A program made the translations under genes and the position numbers. Source: Hamadaea sp013361475 (lineage in GTDB: Bacteria; Actinomycetota; Actinomycetes; Mycobacteriales; Micromonosporaceae). From it: 64,000 nt of DNA. The stretch lies in assembly GCF_040654195.1 (NCBI RefSeq), contig NZ_JBFAHM010000001.1, positions 434,001 to 498,000 on the forward strand, given 5' to 3'. The first letter of the stretch is position 1, and each line of letters starts with the position of its first letter. Shown here one piece after another: positions 11,102-19,524 of the stretch. Under the pieces are notes generated by a model. The model searched no databases. It had not been told where the DNA came from and saw only the letters and a program-made list of their open reading frames with translations.

Positions 11102-12025
11102 TTACTGGCGGGCGGAGGACCCGCCGACGCTCCACGCCGTCGCGGAGCCGAGGACGCCGATGGCGTTCCCGCTGATGTTCACCGGGATCTGGATCGGGGC
11201 GTACACCTGGGTGCCGTTCAGGATCCCGATGTTGTCGGTGCTGATGAGCGTCGGGCCGCCGTGGCCACCGTGCCCGCCCGGGCCGCCGTGGCCGTGGTCG
11301 TCGTGCCCGCTGGGGCAGCCGCACGGGTAGGGCTTGCCCTTGCCCTCGGTCGGGCCGCCGGTGCTCTCCAGCACCTCCGTGGCGGGCTGGCCGCCGAGCA
11401 GGCCGGCCGCCGGGCCGGAACCGCCCAGCAGGTTGGCCGCCGGGCCGGAGCCGCGCAGCAGGTCGCCGACGACCGGGAGGCCGGTCGAGCCGCCGGTGAG
11501 GCCACCGAGCAGGTTGCCCACGACGGGCAGCCCGTCGACGAGGCCCTCGGTCGGCAGGACGCCGGCCTCGGTGGACTCCTTGGTGTAGTGGCCGCCCGGC
11601 TTGGACTTGCCGGTGATCGTGGCCGAGGCGCCTCCCTCACATCCGGCGTACGCCTGGCCGAGGACCGCGACGGCGTTGCCGCAGACGTCGACCGGGATCT
11701 GGATGGGGGCGATGACCTGGGTGCCGTTGCCGATCCCGATGTTGGGGCCGGACTTGGCCTGGTAGTGCGCCCAACCCCACTCGGGGGAGAGCATGGCGGC
11801 CGAGCCGCCGACGCAGCCGGCGCCGGCAACGCCGCCGACGGCGACGGCGTTGCCGCAGACGTCGATCGGTGCCTGGACGGGCAGCAGGACCTGAGTGCCG
11901 TTGAGGATGCCAACGTTGTCGCTGCTGACCAACGTGGCGTCGGCGTGAGCGGCGGTGCCGGTGGCCAGCAGTGCGCCGGCCGTCAGGGCGCCGGCGTTGA
12001 GTGAGCGTCGAACCCACGTCTTCAT
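11102..12025 (-). CDS. Long chaplin with three chaplin domains
   Basis: A 307-residue secreted protein. A signal peptide (about 1-28, MKTWVRRSLNAGALTAG then ATGTAAHA) is followed by two close chaplin domains. Each reads NVGILNGTQV or NIGIGNGTQV, then P.Q.P.DVCGNAVAV, with two cysteines. A Gly/Leu-rich linker with repeated GLPVVG(N/D)LL and SGPAA(N/G)LLGG units follows, then a His/Gly-rich patch and a third chaplin domain that keeps NIGILNGTQV but has lost both cysteines. No LPXTG-type sortase signal is visible. Chaplins are surface-active amyloids that coat aerial hyphae and spores. The ATG at 12025 has a GAGAAGG Shine-Dalgarno sequence. Confidence 0.88.
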   Translation of the reverse strand: MKTWVRRSLNAGALTAGALLATGTAAHADATLVSSDNVGILNGTQVLLPVQAPIDVCGNAVAVGGVAGAGCVGGSAAMLSPEWGWAHYQAKSGPNIGIGNGTQVIAPIQIPVDVCGNAVAVLGQAYAGCEGGASATITGKSKPGGHYTKESTEAGVLPTEGLVDGLPVVGNLLGGLTGGSTGLPVVGDLLRGSGPAANLLGGSGPAAGLLGGQPATEVLESTGGPTEGKGKPYPCGCPSGHDDHGHGGPGGHGGHGGPTLISTDNIGILNGTQVYAPIQIPVNISGNAIGVLGSATAWSVGGSSARQ

Positions 12026-12132
12026 CGCGAGGGACCTTCTCTCGAATCGTCGGGTGTAGCGGTTGGACGATTCGAGAAACGAGGCCATTCGGGCGACTGA
12101 CGCTGCTGTGTCGGATGAGCGACACAGGAAAT

Positions 12133-12160
12133 GCCGGGTTCTTCCGTTAAAAAACCCGGC
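12133..12160 (-). terminator. Hairpin terminator downstream of crp
   Basis: GCCGGGTT (12133-12140) pairs exactly with AACCCGGC (12153-12160) around a 12-base A/T-containing loop. It lies 46 bases beyond the crp stop in the direction of crp transcription and upstream of the chaplin gene. Probably a crp terminator insulating the chaplin promoter; the U-tract is weak. Confidence 0.6.
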
Positions 12161-12205
12161 TATGTCCGAATTATGCGGTATGCAGGCTGCGTACCCGAGG
12201 AATCC

Positions 12206-12883
12206 TCAGACGCGTGCGCGGCGCGCGAGCCGCTCGGGGTCGAGGATGATCACGCTCTTGCCGTCGAGCCGCAGCCATCCACGCGAGGCGAAGTCGGCGA
12301 GCGCCTTGTTGACGGTCTCCCGCGACGCGCCGACCAGCTGGGCCAGCTCCTCCTGGGTGAGGTCGTGGGTGACCCGCAGGACGCCGCCGTCGCGGGTGCC
12401 GAAGCGCCCGGCCATCTGCAGCAGGTTCTTCGCGACCCGGCCGGGAACGTCGGTGAAGATGAGGTCGGCGAGCGCGTCGTTGGTGCGGCGAAGGCGCCGG
12501 GCGAGAACGCGCAGCAGCTGCTCGGCGATCTCCGGCCGGTTGGTCAGCCAGGGCCGCAGGGCGGCCTTGCGCAGCCGGGCCAGCCGGGAATCGGTGACGG
12601 CGGTGGCCGTGGCGGTCCGCGGGCCGGGGTCGAACAGCGACAGCTCGCCCATCATGTCGGACGGGCCCATCACGGCGATCAGGTTCTGGCGGCCGTCCGC
12701 GGCGCGGCGACCCAGCTTGATCTTCCCGGACAGCACGATGTAGAGGCTGTCGCCCGGCTCGCCCTCGTTGAAGACGACCTCGCCCTTGCGAACCTCGATG
12801 GTCTCGATCTCACGGGCGAGAGCCTCCGCGGCCTCGGGATCGACACCCTGGAAGATCCCGCTGCGGGCCAGCACCTCATCCAT
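12206..12883 (-). CDS. crp: Crp/GlxR-type cAMP receptor transcription factor
   Basis: A 225-residue CRP/FNR regulator very close to Mycobacterium tuberculosis Crp (Rv3676). The N-terminal beta-barrel has EGEPGDSLYIVLSGKIK and the phosphate-binding cassette GELSLFDPGPRTATATA, which suits cAMP. The dimer helix ends in VLARRLRRTNDALADLIFTD. The C-terminal helix-turn-helix is LTQEELAQLVGASRETVNKA. I chose the ATG at 12883, giving MDEVLARSGIFQG as in the mycobacterial protein, with GGAGG 8 bases upstream; an in-frame GTG at 12898 would put the Shine-Dalgarno inside the gene. It sits between the added cyclase segment and nth/marP. Confidence 0.95.
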   Translation of the reverse strand: MDEVLARSGIFQGVDPEAAEALAREIETIEVRKGEVVFNEGEPGDSLYIVLSGKIKLGRRAADGRQNLIAVMGPSDMMGELSLFDPGPRTATATAVTDSRLARLRKAALRPWLTNRPEIAEQLLRVLARRLRRTNDALADLIFTDVPGRVAKNLLQMAGRFGTRDGGVLRVTHDLTQEELAQLVGASRETVNKALADFASRGWLRLDGKSVIILDPERLARRARV

Positions 12884-13039
12884 GCGCCACACCTCCACCT
12901 GTGCGCTTCTGCGCTTGCCTGCTTATGCGCTGCCTGCGGCAGCCACGCAACAAACGCGCAACGTCAGTCTAGGCGCAACGCGACGAGAACCGGACGGGTA
13001 CCCAAAAGATCGCTGTTAGCTCCAGAGTAGTGTCGTGCG
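12884..13039. promoter_or_regulatory. Divergent crp / cbiZ promoter region
   Basis: A 156-bp gap between divergent genes, containing a run of GCGC(T/A)-type words near the crp side. I looked for a CRP operator (TGTGA-N6-TCACA type) and for a cobalamin riboswitch before the plus-strand gene and saw neither clearly. Confidence 0.35.
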
Positions 13040-13696
13040 GTGCGTCCTGAGCTGGTCTTTCGCGAAGAGGGCGGGCTTTTGGCACCGCTGCTGGTCTGGC
13101 GGTTGCCGGCCGCAATCCCGACAATCTCCACAGGTCCCCTCGGCGGCGGCATCGGCGAGCGCCATTGGGTGATGAACGCCACTGTTCCGATGTCGTACGA
13201 CCGCGATGATCCGGGCGTTCACCTGACCGACATCGCGGGAGATCTCGGCCTTTCCGGACCGGGCGTGGGGCTCATGACCGGGGTCGACGTCGAGCGGGTC
13301 GTCACCACGGCCGACGACGGGGTCGAGGTCTTCGCCACCGTCGGCCTCGGCCGCCCGGTCCTCGCCGCGGCGCCCGCGGAAGACCTCGGCGAGCTCGTCG
13401 GCACGGTCAACGTCGTCGCCTTCCTGCCCGCGCGGCTCAGTGAGGCCGCGCTGGTCAATGCCGTCGCCACCGTCACGGAGGCGAAGGCTCAGGCGCTTTT
13501 CGAACTCGGGTACGCCGCCACGGGGACCGCGACCGACGCGGTGTGTGTCGTGGCGTCCGATTCCGGGCCGGTCGAACCTTACGGCGGCCCTCGGTCGCGC
13601 TGGGGTGCGCCGCTGGCCCGCGCTGTTCACCAGGCGATTCTTCGTGGCGGCCGAGATTTCCGGGGCGACCCGGTCGGCTGGTCGGATCGGGTCTGA
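13040..13696 (+). CDS. cbiZ: Adenosylcobinamide amidohydrolase (CbiZ family)
   Basis: A 218-residue CbiZ-family protein. CbiZ cleaves the aminopropanol arm of adenosylcobinamide or pseudocobamides to give adenosylcobyric acid, allowing corrinoids to be salvaged and rebuilt. Family signatures seen: ERHWVMNATVP, VGTVNVVAFLPARLSEAALV, ATVTEAKAQALFELG and ATGTATDAVCVV, ending in a SRWGAPLARAVHQA helix. It fills the usual 200-220-residue length. Start at GTG 13040. No other corrinoid gene is nearby, which is unusual since cbiZ tends to cluster with cobalamin transport or synthesis genes. Cytoplasmic. Confidence 0.85.
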   Translation: MRPELVFREEGGLLAPLLVWRLPAAIPTISTGPLGGGIGERHWVMNATVPMSYDRDDPGVHLTDIAGDLGLSGPGVGLMTGVDVERVVTTADDGVEVFATVGLGRPVLAAAPAEDLGELVGTVNVVAFLPARLSEAALVNAVATVTEAKAQALFELGYAATGTATDAVCVVASDSGPVEPYGGPRSRWGAPLARAVHQAILRGGRDFRGDPVGWSDRV

Positions 13697-13771
13697 TCAA
13701 CCTTTCGGCGACCCGGTCGGGCCGTTGTCGGGGGTCGGCGGAGCCCTTGCCCGCCGGGTAGTCTGTGCGCG

Positions 13772-14944
13772 ATGTCCGCCCCTCGACAGACCTCCCGCAG
13801 TCCTCGCCCCCGATTGATCCTCGGCCTAGCCGTCGCGGTCGTCCTGGTGGGCGCGGCCAGTGCTGCGTACGGCGCGTTCAACGCCACTCGGAAGCCGCAG
13901 TGGAACGGCGGCTCGCCCGCGGCCGCCGCGTCGAGCAACGCCGCCGATCCCTCGCCGAGCCAGACCGCGGCGGCCGTCGCCGAGGCGATCACGCTCACGG
14001 CGACCGGCGACAACGTCATGGGCGGGCCTGGCAACATGCCGCCCAACGGCGGCAACGACCTCTACACCAAGGTCAAGCCGCTGCTCAAGGGCGACCTGGT
14101 GATGGGCAACCTGGAGGAGCCGGTCACCGAGGACACCGGCTACCGCAAGTGCGGCGCGGACTCGACGAGCTGCCACCAGTTCTACGTGCCGCCGAGCTGG
14201 GCCAAGCACCTCAAGAACGCCGGCTACCAGCTCATGAACATGGCCAACAACCACGGCAACGACATGGGGGCGAAGGGGTACACGAACACCCAGAAGTCCC
14301 TCGAGGCGGTCGGCCTCAAGCACACCGGCGCGCCGGGCGAGATCACCGTCGTGGACGTCAAGGGCATCAAGGTCGCCGTCGTCGGCTTCTCCTCGTACGC
14401 CTGGAACAACAGCCTGATCAACATCTCGAAGGCCAAGCAGCTGATCCAGCAGGCCGATCAGCAGGCCGACCTCGTCGTCGTGCAGGTGCACATGGGCGCC
14501 GAGGGGACGGCGTACACGCATGTGAAGCCGGGCACCGAGATGTTCCTCGGGGAGAACCGGGGCAATCCGATCGCCTTCTCCCACGCCATGATCGACGCCG
14601 GCGCCGACCTCATCGTCGGCCACGGACCGCATGTGCTGCGCGCGATGGAGTTCTACAAGGGCCGGCTGATCGCGTACAGCCTGGGCAACTTCCTCGGAGG
14701 TGGCCGCACGCTGAAGCCGGACGGTGTCCTGGGCTACACCGGCGTGCTCAAGGTGCAGCTCACCAAGGACGGCACCTGGGTCGGCGGCCAGTTCGACTCG
14801 GCGATCATGAACAGCGTCGGCGTACCCGGGCCGGATGCGCAGAAGCGCGGGGCGACGGCCATCCGGAACCTCACGAAGTCGGACTTCCCGACGACCGGGC
14901 CGAAGATCGAGTCGTCCGGCAAGATCACGCCACCGGCCGCCTGA
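13772..14944 (+). CDS. CapA/PgsA-family membrane-anchored protein
   Basis: A 390-residue CapA (PGA_cap) family protein. A signal anchor lies at about residues 14-36 (LILGLAVAVVLVGAASAAYG), then a short Ala/Ser-rich linker. The phosphoesterase-like domain shows the family motifs TATGDNVMGG, GNLEEPVT, NMANNHGNDMG, HMGAEG and VGHGPHVLRAMEF, ending with YSLGNFLGG. CapA of Bacillus takes part in poly-gamma-glutamate export; in actinobacteria the substrate is unknown and the fold suggests a metal-dependent hydrolase. The active domain faces outside. It stands alone between cbiZ and nth. Confidence 0.85.
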   Translation: MSAPRQTSRSPRPRLILGLAVAVVLVGAASAAYGAFNATRKPQWNGGSPAAAASSNAADPSPSQTAAAVAEAITLTATGDNVMGGPGNMPPNGGNDLYTKVKPLLKGDLVMGNLEEPVTEDTGYRKCGADSTSCHQFYVPPSWAKHLKNAGYQLMNMANNHGNDMGAKGYTNTQKSLEAVGLKHTGAPGEITVVDVKGIKVAVVGFSSYAWNNSLINISKAKQLIQQADQQADLVVVQVHMGAEGTAYTHVKPGTEMFLGENRGNPIAFSHAMIDAGADLIVGHGPHVLRAMEFYKGRLIAYSLGNFLGGGRTLKPDGVLGYTGVLKVQLTKDGTWVGGQFDSAIMNSVGVPGPDAQKRGATAIRNLTKSDFPTTGPKIESSGKITPPAA

Positions 14945-14993
14945 CCGGGGCGTGCCGGGGCGGATGTCAGGGCGGCGACGTACGCTCGACGCC

Positions 14994-15761
14994 GTGACCG
15001 AGACCGAGCTGGCCCGCAAACGCCGCGCCCGGAAGATGGCCCGCGAGCTGGCGGTGATCCATCCCGACGCGCACTGTGAACTCGACTTCACGACCCCGCT
15101 GGAGTTGGCGGTCGCGACGATCCTCTCGGCGCAGTGCACCGACGAGCGGGTCAACCAGGTCACGCCGAAGCTGTTCGCGCGCTACCCGACGGCGGCCGAT
15201 TACGCGGCGGCCGACCGGACCGAGCTCGAGACGATGATCAAGCCGACCGGCTTCTTCCGGAACAAGACGGACTCCCTGATCAAGCTGGGCACCGCGTTGA
15301 CCGAGAAGTACCACGGCGAGGTCCCGGCCAAGCTGGCCCAGCTCGTCGAGCTGCCGGGCATCGGGCGTAAGACGGCCAACGTCATCCTCGGCAACGCGTT
15401 CGGCGTACCGGGGATCACCGTCGACACCCACTTCGGGCGGCTCGTGGGGCGCTGGCAGTGGACCGACGAGACCGATCCGGTGAAGATCGAGCACGCGGTC
15501 GGCGCGTTGATCGAGCGTCGAGACTGGACGATGCTCTCGCATCGGGTGATCTTCCATGGGCGTCGCGTGTGCCATTCCCGTAAGCCCGCCTGCGGGGCGT
15601 GCACGCTCGCGCCGATGTGCCCGTCCTACGGATTGGGCCCGACGAACCGGGCCGAGGCCGTCAAGCTGTTGAAGGGTCCCCGGGTCGCCGAGCTGGCCGC
15701 GCTCGTCGACGAGGAGCTGCCCGTCGCGGGGGCCGCCGGTGTGGTCAAGGGGGCCGCGTGA
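14994..15761 (+). CDS. nth: Endonuclease III
   Basis: A 255-residue bifunctional DNA glycosylase/AP lyase for oxidised pyrimidines. Helix-hairpin-helix LPGIGRKTANV carries the catalytic lysine K126, and the catalytic aspartate is D144 in TVDTHFGR. The [4Fe-4S] cysteines are C203, C210, C213 and C219 with the classic 6-2-5 spacing. A 35-residue tail follows the cluster. Start GTG 14994 was preferred because upstream sequence in frame is the intergenic region after the CapA gene. The stop overlaps the GTG of the thioredoxin-like lipoprotein, as in the mycobacterial nth-thioredoxin-Nudix-marP order. Confidence 0.93.
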   Translation: MTETELARKRRARKMARELAVIHPDAHCELDFTTPLELAVATILSAQCTDERVNQVTPKLFARYPTAADYAAADRTELETMIKPTGFFRNKTDSLIKLGTALTEKYHGEVPAKLAQLVELPGIGRKTANVILGNAFGVPGITVDTHFGRLVGRWQWTDETDPVKIEHAVGALIERRDWTMLSHRVIFHGRRVCHSRKPACGACTLAPMCPSYGLGPTNRAEAVKLLKGPRVAELAALVDEELPVAGAAGVVKGAA

Positions 15762-16324
15762 GGCGCTGGGCGGTCACGGTGCTGGCCGGTGCGCTGCTGC
15801 TCACCGGCTGCGGCAGCGACGATCCCAAGGATGCCGCACCGCCGGTCGACGGACCGTTCGCGGAGTGCGCCACGCTCTCGGCCGACACCGTCTCGGCCGG
15901 GCTGCCCGATGTCACGCTGCCCTGCTTCCGCGGCGGGCAGTCCGTGCGGTTCTCACAGCTCAAGGGCGGCGTGGTGGTCAATCTGTGGGCGTCGTGGTGC
16001 ATCCCTTGCACCCGCGAGCTACCCGCATTCACCAGCCTTGCCGGGAAGAAGAACGCGCCGACGGTGATCGGCGTGGTCACGACGGACAAACGGGATAGTT
16101 CGGCCGCGCTGGCCGAAGAGCTGCACGTCACCTTCCCGACCCTCTTCGACGAGCGGGGACGGTTGCTGACCACACTCGTCCAGCAGGAGCACCTCAAGTC
16201 CAACGGGCTGCCCGCGACCCTCTTCGTCAAGGACGGGCAGATCGCGTATGCGTATCAGGGCGCGGCGCTCGACGAGGCGAAGCTGACCGAGCTGGTGGAC
16301 CGGTACCTCGGGGTGAAGGTGTGA
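15758..16324 (+). CDS. Thioredoxin-fold (TlpA/ResA-like) lipoprotein
   Basis: A 188-residue exported thioredoxin-like protein. The signal peptide ends in the lipobox LLLTGC (Cys18), predicting a lipid anchor on the outer face of the membrane. The redox site is WASWCIPC (C81, C84), and a cis-proline sits in NGLPATLFV. TlpA/ResA proteins reduce or isomerise disulfides in extracytoplasmic proteins; the exact partner is unknown, though MarP downstream has cysteines that could be a client. It overlaps nth by 4 bases at the start and the Nudix gene by 4 at the end, so it is one unit of a tight operon. Confidence 0.9.
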   Translation: MRRWAVTVLAGALLLTGCGSDDPKDAAPPVDGPFAECATLSADTVSAGLPDVTLPCFRGGQSVRFSQLKGGVVVNLWASWCIPCTRELPAFTSLAGKKNAPTVIGVVTTDKRDSSAALAEELHVTFPTLFDERGRLLTTLVQQEHLKSNGLPATLFVKDGQIAYAYQGAALDEAKLTELVDRYLGVKV

Positions 16325-16956
16325 CGGCGCGGATTCCGGAGTGGCTCAAGGGTTTGCAGGAGCGGGTCGCCGAGGCCCGCTCAACCGACTTCAGCCGCTG
16401 GCCGTTGCCGGAGCACGGCGGGCGCGAAGCGGCGGTCCTGGTCCTGTTCGCCGAATCCGAGACGCACGGGCCCGACGTGCTGCTGCTCCAGCGAGCGGCC
16501 ACGATGCGCAATCACGCCGGGCAGCCGGCCTTCCCCGGCGGGGCGGCCGACCCGGGCGACGGTGGACCGCAGCAGACCGCGTTGCGGGAGGCGAACGAGG
16601 AGGTCGGCCTCGACCCCACGAGCGTCACCGTGCTGAGCGAACTGCCGCCGATCTGGATCTCCGTCAGCGACTTCGTCGTCACGCCGGTCCTGGCCTGGTG
16701 GCACTCCCCGCACCCGGTGTACGCGGTCGAGCCGGCCGAGGTCGAGCGGGTGGCGCGGCTACCGATCGCCGACTTGGCTGATCCCGCCAATCGCCTGCGC
16801 ATCCGGCATTCGAGCGGATACATCGGACCGGCGTTCTCCGTCGGCGGCCTGCTCGTCTGGGGTTTCACCGCCGGAATCCTCACCGTTCTGCTGGATCTGG
16901 GTGGGTGGAGCCGGCCTTGGGACACATCTCGCGTTGAGAATCTCCCCGTAGGCTAG
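16321..16956 (+). CDS. Nudix hydrolase, coenzyme A pyrophosphatase type
   Basis: A 211-residue Nudix protein of the CoA/8-oxo-dGTP group. The Nudix box spans about residues 74-98 with the REANEEVG core. The upstream LLLQRAATMRNHAGQPAFPGG region matches the CoA pyrophosphatase signature (R..H.G...FPGG), so cleavage of CoA to 3',5'-ADP and phosphopantetheine is the best guess. It starts at GTG 16321 overlapping the thioredoxin gene and ends 4 bases before marP. Syntenic with Rv3672c. Confidence 0.88.
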   Translation: MTARIPEWLKGLQERVAEARSTDFSRWPLPEHGGREAAVLVLFAESETHGPDVLLLQRAATMRNHAGQPAFPGGAADPGDGGPQQTALREANEEVGLDPTSVTVLSELPPIWISVSDFVVTPVLAWWHSPHPVYAVEPAEVERVARLPIADLADPANRLRIRHSSGYIGPAFSVGGLLVWGFTAGILTVLLDLGGWSRPWDTSRVENLPVG

Positions 16957-16960
16957 GCGG

Positions 16961-18142
16961 ATGTCCGTGGTCGATGTCGTGCTGATCGTCCTGATGATCA
17001 TTTTTGCGATCTCCGGATACCGGCAGGGCTTCCTCATCGGAGTTCTCTCGTTCGCGGGGTTCTTCGTCGGCGCGCTCATCGGCCTGCAGATCGGCCCGTT
17101 GCTGGCCGAGCACTTCGCCTCGCCCACGATCCGCATCGTCGTCGCCCTGATCGCCGTGTTCGGCCTGGCCATTCTGGGGCAGGCGGCGACCGGCTGGCTC
17201 GGGTCGAAACTTCGCGGCGGGATCACCAACAGCAGTTTCCAGACCGTGGACGACCTCGGCGGGGCCGTCGTCTCGGTGGTCGCGGTCGCGATCGTCGCGT
17301 GGCTGGTCGCCATTCCGCTGGGCAAGTCCGACTCGGACTGGCTGTCGAGTTCCGTCCGCAACAGCGTGGTCCTCAGCGGGATCGACAAGATCATGCCGAG
17401 TGACGCCTCGAAGCTGACCCAGGCCCTGCAGGAGACCATCGACACCAACGGTTTCCCGGACGTCTTCGGCGATCTCGTGCCGACCCGCGTACGCCCGGTG
17501 CCCGAGCCGGACAGCGCGCTGGCCAAGTCGCAGGTGGTGGTCAACTCCCACAAGTCGGTCGTGAAGGTGCTGGGCAGTGCGCCGAGCTGCTCCCGGCGAA
17601 TCGAAGGCTCCGGCTTCGTGTACGCCCCGGAGCACGTCCTGACCAACGCCCACGTCGTCGCGGGCACGACGGCGGTGGCCATCAAGGACGAGGACGGCGA
17701 CCGGCATTCCGCGCGCGTGGTGGTCTACGACCCGGAACGCGACCTGGCGGTGCTCTACGTCCCCGGGTTCGACGCTCCGGCGCTGCGCTTGGCCGATGAC
17801 GAGGTGGACACCGGGGCCGACGCCATCGTGCTGGGCTACCCACTGGACGGGCCGTACAACGCCCAGCCGGCTCGCGTACGCGACGTCGGTGACATCACCG
17901 GCCCGGACATCTACGACGACCAGAAGGTGACTCGCGAGGTCTACACGATCCGGGCGCTGGTCCGCAGCGGCAACTCCGGTGGCCCGCTGATCAGCCCGAA
18001 CGGCCGCGTCCTGGGGGTCATCTTCGCCGCTGCCGCCGACGACAAGAACACCGGTTTCGCGGTCACCGCCGAGGAGGCGACTCCCGTGGCGGCCGCGGGC
18101 GCGACGAAGACGACCGGAGTGGGTACGCAGACCTGCGCCTGA
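16961..18142 (+). CDS. marP: MarP-type membrane serine protease with CvpA-like N-terminus
   Basis: A 393-residue protein with four N-terminal transmembrane helices (about 1-22, 27-47, 60-80, 100-122) of CvpA type, then a trypsin-like protease domain. The catalytic triad is H231 (TNAHVVAG), D261 (ERDLAVLYV) and S339 (SGNSGGPLI), close to the H235/D264/S343 of mycobacterial MarP. Cysteines near residue 207 and at position 392 could form the disulfide that activates MarP. In mycobacteria MarP protects against acid and oxidative stress by cleaving a peptidoglycan hydrolase. Last gene of the nth operon. Confidence 0.93.
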   Translation: MSVVDVVLIVLMIIFAISGYRQGFLIGVLSFAGFFVGALIGLQIGPLLAEHFASPTIRIVVALIAVFGLAILGQAATGWLGSKLRGGITNSSFQTVDDLGGAVVSVVAVAIVAWLVAIPLGKSDSDWLSSSVRNSVVLSGIDKIMPSDASKLTQALQETIDTNGFPDVFGDLVPTRVRPVPEPDSALAKSQVVVNSHKSVVKVLGSAPSCSRRIEGSGFVYAPEHVLTNAHVVAGTTAVAIKDEDGDRHSARVVVYDPERDLAVLYVPGFDAPALRLADDEVDTGADAIVLGYPLDGPYNAQPARVRDVGDITGPDIYDDQKVTREVYTIRALVRSGNSGGPLISPNGRVLGVIFAAAADDKNTGFAVTAEEATPVAAAGATKTTGVGTQTCA

Positions 18143-18224
18143 CCGGATCCCCGGGCGGCAGATCACGGTTACGCATGCTTCTCGCGCCCGGGAAGGCTGC
18201 GTATCCCTGATCTCCAGCTGACGA

Positions 18225-19469
18225 TCAGGTGAAGCGGCGCAGCGTCGCGGCCGCTCCACCGACGAGCACGAGGACGACCGCGATCCCGGCGGGCAGCACC
18301 GAGAGAAGCGGCCGATGACCGGCCGCCCGCTCGGGTTCCGCCCGGGCGACGCTCGCGGCCGGCGATGCCGTCGCGGTGGTTCCGGCCTTGCCGAAGCGGG
18401 CCTTGCCCGGCGGCGGGACGGTGTCGAGCGGATTGGCGGGCACGCCCGGCACGGTCAGCGTCAACGCGGCCACCGGATCGACCGCGCCGAATCCATAGGT
18501 GGCGTCCCGACCGAGCGGGCCGAGGTCGTCGGCGGTCGCGATGAGACGGTTCACGACGTTGGCGGCCGACATCTCCGGCCACTTCGACCGGATCAGCGCC
18601 GCCGTCGCGCTCACCAGCGGCGCGGCGAAGCTGGTGCCCTCCACCGTCCAATAGCCGCCCGGCCGGGCGCCGACCAGGTCGGCGCCGGGAGCGGCGAGAA
18701 CCGTCGCAGGTCCGGTCAGGGCACCGGCCCACAGCGTCCGGCCGTCGCCGTGACCGAGCCCGGTCACCGCCAGTACGCCGGGTTCCCGCGCCGGATACCA
18801 GACGTCGTCCGGGTTGGGCGGAGCTTCGTTGCCGGTGCAGGCGACGACCACGACGTCCTTCTCGAAGGCGTAGTCGAGGGCGTCGGCCAGTTCGGGGCTG
18901 CTCACCGACCCGCCCAACGAGAGATTGATCACGGCGGCGCCGTGGTCGACCGACCAGCGTACGGCGTTGGCCACGATCCGGGCGTCGTCGTATTCGTTCT
19001 TCGCGTCGAGCACTCGGACCGGGAGGATCTTCGCGCCGGGCGCCAACCCCAGTACGCCGGACGAGTCGTCGGAGCGCCCGGCGATCAACCCGGCGACGGT
19101 GGTCCCGTGCCCGACCGCGTCGGTCTGGCCGTCGCCGCCGGGGCGGACGAAATCGGTGCCGGGGAGCACCTGCCCGGCCAGGTCGGGATGGCGACCGTCC
19201 ACACCGGAGTCGATGACGGCGACGGTAACGCCGCTGCCGGTCGACCACCGCCAGGCTTGCTGGGCGTGCAGTTGACTCAGCTGCCACTGCTCTCCGCGTA
19301 CTTTGTCGGCGGCGTATCCGGCGCCTCGGCCGTCGGCGGCGATCGCGCCCGGCACCGGCGTCATCGGCAGGCCGGCGGCCACGCCCAGCAGCAGTCCCGC
19401 GCCCACACGAAGCAGCGCCGTCGCGGTCTTCTGCGATCCGGCGCTGCGTTCAGCCGTCGGGCGTCTCAC
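18225..19469 (-). CDS. mycP: Type VII secretion mycosin (S8 protease)
   Basis: A 414-residue subtilisin-like mycosin. An N-terminal signal sequence (about 15-45) precedes the protease domain with D87 (AVIDSGVD), H121 (GHGT), the oxyanion asparagine near 214 (CTGNEAP) and S300 (EGTSFAAP). A Pro/Ala-rich linker leads to a C-terminal transmembrane helix (about 386-408), typical of mycosins. MycP stabilises the T7SS membrane complex and processes substrates. It lies 55 bases after eccD on the same strand, so they are likely co-transcribed. It faces marP 3' to 3'. Confidence 0.93.
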   Translation of the reverse strand: MRRPTAERSAGSQKTATALLRVGAGLLLGVAAGLPMTPVPGAIAADGRGAGYAADKVRGEQWQLSQLHAQQAWRWSTGSGVTVAVIDSGVDGRHPDLAGQVLPGTDFVRPGGDGQTDAVGHGTTVAGLIAGRSDDSSGVLGLAPGAKILPVRVLDAKNEYDDARIVANAVRWSVDHGAAVINLSLGGSVSSPELADALDYAFEKDVVVVACTGNEAPPNPDDVWYPAREPGVLAVTGLGHGDGRTLWAGALTGPATVLAAPGADLVGARPGGYWTVEGTSFAAPLVSATAALIRSKWPEMSAANVVNRLIATADDLGPLGRDATYGFGAVDPVAALTLTVPGVPANPLDTVPPPGKARFGKAGTTATASPAASVARAEPERAAGHRPLLSVLPAGIAVVLVLVGGAAATLRRFT

Positions 19470-19524
19470 AATGCGTGAAACCTACCGGCTTTGATCGATG
19501 AGCGCACGCATCAAGGCGTGACAA

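Noticed and set aside
12884..13039. Cobalamin riboswitch upstream of cbiZ
   Set aside because: No B12-box-like conserved sequence was visible, and the region is short and shared with the crp promoter.
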